Below are positions 5,419 through 7,314 of a DNA stretch of 7,314 bases, piece after piece. Origin of the DNA: PNKC01 sp039917655 (GTDB taxonomy: Bacteria > Chloroflexota > Dehalococcoidia > Tepidiformales > Tepidiformaceae); the NCBI GenBank assembly GCA_039917655.1, contig JBDSJC010000240.1, positions 1-7,314 on the forward strand, given 5' to 3'. The notes under the pieces were generated by a model, which saw nothing but the letters and a program-made list of their open reading frames with translations, ran no database searches and had not been told where the DNA came from. Both the position numbers and the translations under genes were made by a program. Each line of letters starts with the position of its first letter. Position 1 is the stretch's first letter.

Positions 5419-6195
5419 ATGTACGAACAGATTCTGACCGAACAGCGCGGACGCGTGCGCATCCTCACCCTCAACCGGCCCGAGCGGCTGAACGCCTGGA
5501 ACGAAGTGATCCACTCCGAGCTTCGCGACGCCATCGAGAGCGCGAACGCAGACAACGAGGTGGGCGCGCTGGTCTTCACGGGCGCCGGCCGCGCGTACTG
5601 CTCCGGCGCGGACGTGGGTGGCTGGGCGAACCAGATTCAGGGCGGCGGGACGCGTGCCTCGGCGACCGCCGGCGAAGACAACTGGAACGTCTTCCTCCAG
5701 CGCATGCCCAAGCCCACCATCGCGGCGATCAACGGCGTGGCCGTGGGCGTTGGCATCACCCATGCGCTGCCAATGGACATCCGCATCGCCAGCGATACCG
5801 CACGCTTCGGCTTCTTTTTCGTGAAGATGGGCCTCGTGCCTGAACTCGCCAGTTCCTACTACCTCTCGCAACTTGTCGGTACCGGGCGGGCGATCGAATG
5901 GTGTCTGACCGCGCGCATGGTCGGCGCGGCGGAAGCGAAAGATTCGGGGCTCGTGAGCGAAGTTGTGGCCCCGGACCAGCTGCTCAACCGCGCCGTGGAG
6001 GTCGGCGAACTGATCGCCGCGCAGCCGCCGGAGGCCGTCGCCCGCGTCAAGCAGATGTTCGCCGGGAACGCCACCAACAGCGACATCGCCGCAGTCATGG
6101 CGATCGAAAACGCCGCCAACGCCGAAGCGCGCCAGGGCCCGGAGCACAAGGAAGCGGTCGCCGCTTTCATGGAGAAGCGCCCGGCGAGGTTCTAG
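5419..6195 (+). CDS. Crotonase-superfamily protein (enoyl-CoA hydratase/isomerase-like)
   Basis: This 258-residue protein has the crotonase fold, which binds acyl-CoA thioesters and stabilises an enolate through an oxyanion hole. Marks are RVRILTLNRPERLNAWN (12-28), GRAYCSGADVGG (57-68) giving one oxyanion NH near A64, PKPTIAAINGVAVGVGI (97-113) giving the other near G112, and FGFFFVKMGLVPELASSYYL (130-149). Aligned by these blocks with rat enoyl-CoA hydratase, the two catalytic glutamates (E144 and E164) fall on T114 and F134, so ordinary hydratase chemistry is unlikely. E142 in GLVPE is kept, as in isomerase-like relatives with a VPE motif. GGAAG at 5406-5410 lies eight bases before the ATG. 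An alpha/beta hydrolase gene follows after 109 bases on the same strand, but with its own promoter-like box. The substrate is unknown. Confidence 0.85.
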   Translation: MYEQILTEQRGRVRILTLNRPERLNAWNEVIHSELRDAIESANADNEVGALVFTGAGRAYCSGADVGGWANQIQGGGTRASATAGEDNWNVFLQRMPKPTIAAINGVAVGVGITHALPMDIRIASDTARFGFFFVKMGLVPELASSYYLSQLVGTGRAIEWCLTARMVGAAEAKDSGLVSEVVAPDQLLNRAVEVGELIAAQPPEAVARVKQMFAGNATNSDIAAVMAIENAANAEARQGPEHKEAVAAFMEKRPARF

Positions 6196-6205
6196 GGGCC
6201 GACTT

Positions 6206-6249
6206 AAGCACTCAGCACCAAGACACCGCACCAAGCACTCAGCACCAAG
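6206..6249 (+). repeat. 17-bp direct repeat, two copies
   Basis: AAGCACTCAGCACCAAG occurs exactly at 6206-6222 and 6233-6249, 27 bases apart, and a partial third unit (CCAAGCACT) overlaps the end of the second. It fills the gap between the crotonase and alpha/beta hydrolase genes. The low-complexity ACTCAGCAC wording suggests an expanded simple repeat rather than an operator, and no protein family is known to me for it. Confidence 0.65.
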
Positions 6250-6270
6250 CACTTTGACCCCGGCGCGGAG

Positions 6271-6276
6271 TACACT
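6271..6276 (+). promoter_or_regulatory. Putative -10 box of the alpha/beta hydrolase gene
   Basis: TACACT lies 28 bases upstream of the ATG, giving a start near 6283 and a leader of about 22 bases that contains the GAGGTG ribosome-binding site (6294-6299). The box sits between GGCGC (6262-6266) and GCGCC (6277-6281), a small dyad that could be an operator. TTGACC at 6254-6259 is only 11 bases upstream, too close for a normal -35. Confidence 0.4.
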
Positions 6277-6304
6277 GCGCCCAACTTTCTGACGAGGTGT
6301 CCTC

Positions 6305-7129
6305 ATGGCCAAAGCGACGATCAACGGCGTTGAACTCTTTTACGACGAGCACGGTTCCGGCGAGCCGATCCTCATCCACCACGGCTACACAGGCTCCCAC
6401 TACACCTGGGATGACGTTGTTCCCCACCTCGCCGACCGCTACCGAGTCTTCCGCATGGACTGCCGCGGCACGGTGGACAGCGGCCACCCGGCGGACGGCC
6501 ACACCATCGAACAGTACGCCGCCGACGTCATCGGGATGGCGGACCACCTCGGCCTGTCGAAGTTCACCTATGTCGGCCACAGCATGGGCGGGGTCATCGG
6601 CTACGAACTCGGCCTGTCCTACCAGGACCGGCTTAACAAGCTGGTGGTGCTCACGCCGGCACCGGCCGACGGGGTCCAGGCGCCCCCCGAGATCCACGCT
6701 CGTGGCCGAGCTCTGCGCAAAGCGGAGGACGTCGAAACCATGGTCCGGGAGAGCATCGCGCTGGCCGCGCGGCCGCGCCCGCAGGCGTGGTACGAAGAGG
6801 ACACGCGCCGCCGCCTGAAGATCTCCGATGCTCACTACGACCAGTCGTGGGACGCGCTCTGCAGCTACCACAAAGGCGACCGCCTGGGCGAAATCACCGT
6901 CCCCACGCTGATGATCGCCGCCGCCGCGGACAGCCTCCTGACGGCGAACCTCGCGGACTTCGCGCGGCTCGGCAACGCGACGCTGCACGTCTTTAGCCGG
7001 GTGAGCCACGGCGTCCCGACGGAGGTTCCGGAGGAGCTGGCGAACGTGATTGCGGATTTCGTGGAGCATGGCGTGGTCACGGCGGCGACGCTCCAGCGCG
7101 GGCTACGGGAGATGGCCGCGGCACGGTAG
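6305..7129 (+). CDS. Alpha/beta-fold hydrolase
   Basis: This 274-residue protein is a soluble alpha/beta hydrolase of the family that includes esterases, epoxide and C-C bond hydrolases and 3-oxoadipate enol-lactonases. The strand and oxyanion region GEPILIHHGYTGSHYTW lies at 19-35. MDCRGTVDSGHP at 51-62 matches the conserved DxRGxGxS-type block. The nucleophile elbow is G91-H92-S93-M94-G95, so S93 is the nucleophile. The acid is most likely D209 in LMIAAAADSL, and the base H235 in SRVSHGVPTEVPEEL. The triad is complete and the length normal. The ATG at 6305 has GAGGTG at 6294-6299, about five bases upstream. It follows a crotonase-like gene on the same strand, which would fit a small acyl or ring-cleavage catabolic unit, but the 109-base gap with repeats and a -10-like box suggests separate transcription. 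The substrate cannot be predicted. Confidence 0.88.
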   Translation: MAKATINGVELFYDEHGSGEPILIHHGYTGSHYTWDDVVPHLADRYRVFRMDCRGTVDSGHPADGHTIEQYAADVIGMADHLGLSKFTYVGHSMGGVIGYELGLSYQDRLNKLVVLTPAPADGVQAPPEIHARGRALRKAEDVETMVRESIALAARPRPQAWYEEDTRRRLKISDAHYDQSWDALCSYHKGDRLGEITVPTLMIAAAADSLLTANLADFARLGNATLHVFSRVSHGVPTEVPEELANVIADFVEHGVVTAATLQRGLREMAAAR

Positions 7130-7169
7130 CACCACGGGAAGAAAGAAGCGCCATTGTGGGCCCGCGCCT

Positions 7170-7216
7170 CACCCCCGTCCCCTCTCCCTCCGCAGTGAGA
7201 GAGAGGGACGGGGGTG
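7170..7216 (+). repeat. GC-rich inverted repeat, REP-like
   Basis: CACCCCCGTCCC (7170-7181) and GGGACGGGGGTG (7205-7216) are perfect 12-base complementary arms around a CTCTCCCTC...GAGAGA centre that can also pair partly. It starts 40 bases after the alpha/beta hydrolase stop. The wording (CTCACCCCC..CCCTCTCCCTC) is like an interspersed palindrome seen between genes in many GC-rich bacteria. It could end transcription or stabilise the mRNA 3' end, but no U-tract follows. Confidence 0.65.
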
Positions 7217-7314
7217 GGGGCCGGACGTGGCGACCAGCCGCTGACTTTTCCAACTGAATACTAGCTCGCGGCGCTGCTCATCGCCGGTGGGCGCTGGGCG
7301 TCTGGTACGTCCTG

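Noticed and set aside
6206..6249. CRISPR-like direct repeats
   Set aside because: There are only two 17-bp copies with a 10-base gap and low-complexity wording, and no cas genes are present.
6254..6276. TTGACC...TACACT as a full -35/-10 promoter
   Set aside because: The spacing is 11 bases, far from the usual 16-18, so only the -10-like box is kept.
5176..6324. 382-codon minus-strand frame opposite the crotonase gene
   Set aside because: It has low-complexity composition and no recognisable motif; it runs across spacer DNA and is antisense to a well-supported gene.
7217..7314. Possible gene end or start at the right edge
   Set aside because: Short open stretches exist on both strands (for example a minus-strand frame closing with TGA at 7280-7278), but there are too few residues to recognise anything.

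Overview
The window is a GC-rich, gene-dense stretch of an ordinary-looking bacterial chromosome. The gene styles suggest a member of Chloroflexota, perhaps Dehalococcoidia or SAR202-like. The reasons are an F420-type luciferase-like oxidoreductase, an FTR1-type iron permease beside a cupredoxin lipoprotein, a YgiT-type zinc-finger protein, -10 boxes placed directly against start codons, and several short intergenic repeats. This is inference from gene style; no rRNA or other phylogenetic marker is present, and a high-GC actinobacterium-like lineage cannot be excluded.

Layout: (1) 1-851, minus strand: the N-terminal 5'-nuclease domain of DNA polymerase I, running off the left edge, with a GTG start six bases after a perfect TATAAT. 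(2) 988-1212, plus: a 74-residue MqsA/YgiT-type zinc-ribbon protein with no visible toxin partner. (3) 1281-2120, plus: diaminopimelate epimerase, also apparently leaderless, with serine where the second catalytic cysteine is expected. (4) 2309-3202, plus: a luciferase-like (LLM) oxidoreductase. (5) 3357-5014, plus: an iron-uptake pair, an FTR1/EfeU permease followed after 47 bases by a lipoprotein carrying an EfeO-like cupredoxin domain fused to a second cupredoxin domain with His-Cys-His-Met ligands. An 18-bp inverted repeat resembling a DtxR/IdeR iron box precedes the pair. (6) 5419-6195, plus: a crotonase-fold protein lacking both classical hydratase glutamates. (7) 6305-7129, plus: an alpha/beta hydrolase with an intact Ser-Asp-His triad.

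The intergenic spaces hold a degenerate element present twice (2126-2224 and 5053-5112), an 8-bp tandem repeat, a 17-bp direct repeat, and a large GC-rich inverted repeat near the right edge. The most coherent system is the iron module: an iron-box-like operator, a permease with two REGxE motifs, and a membrane-anchored two-cupredoxin partner. It lacks the M75 peptidase-like domain of classical EfeO and the EfeB peroxidase. The other genes look like independent housekeeping or catabolic units, several with their own -10-like box. No tRNA, rRNA, CRISPR array, transposase or integrase is visible.
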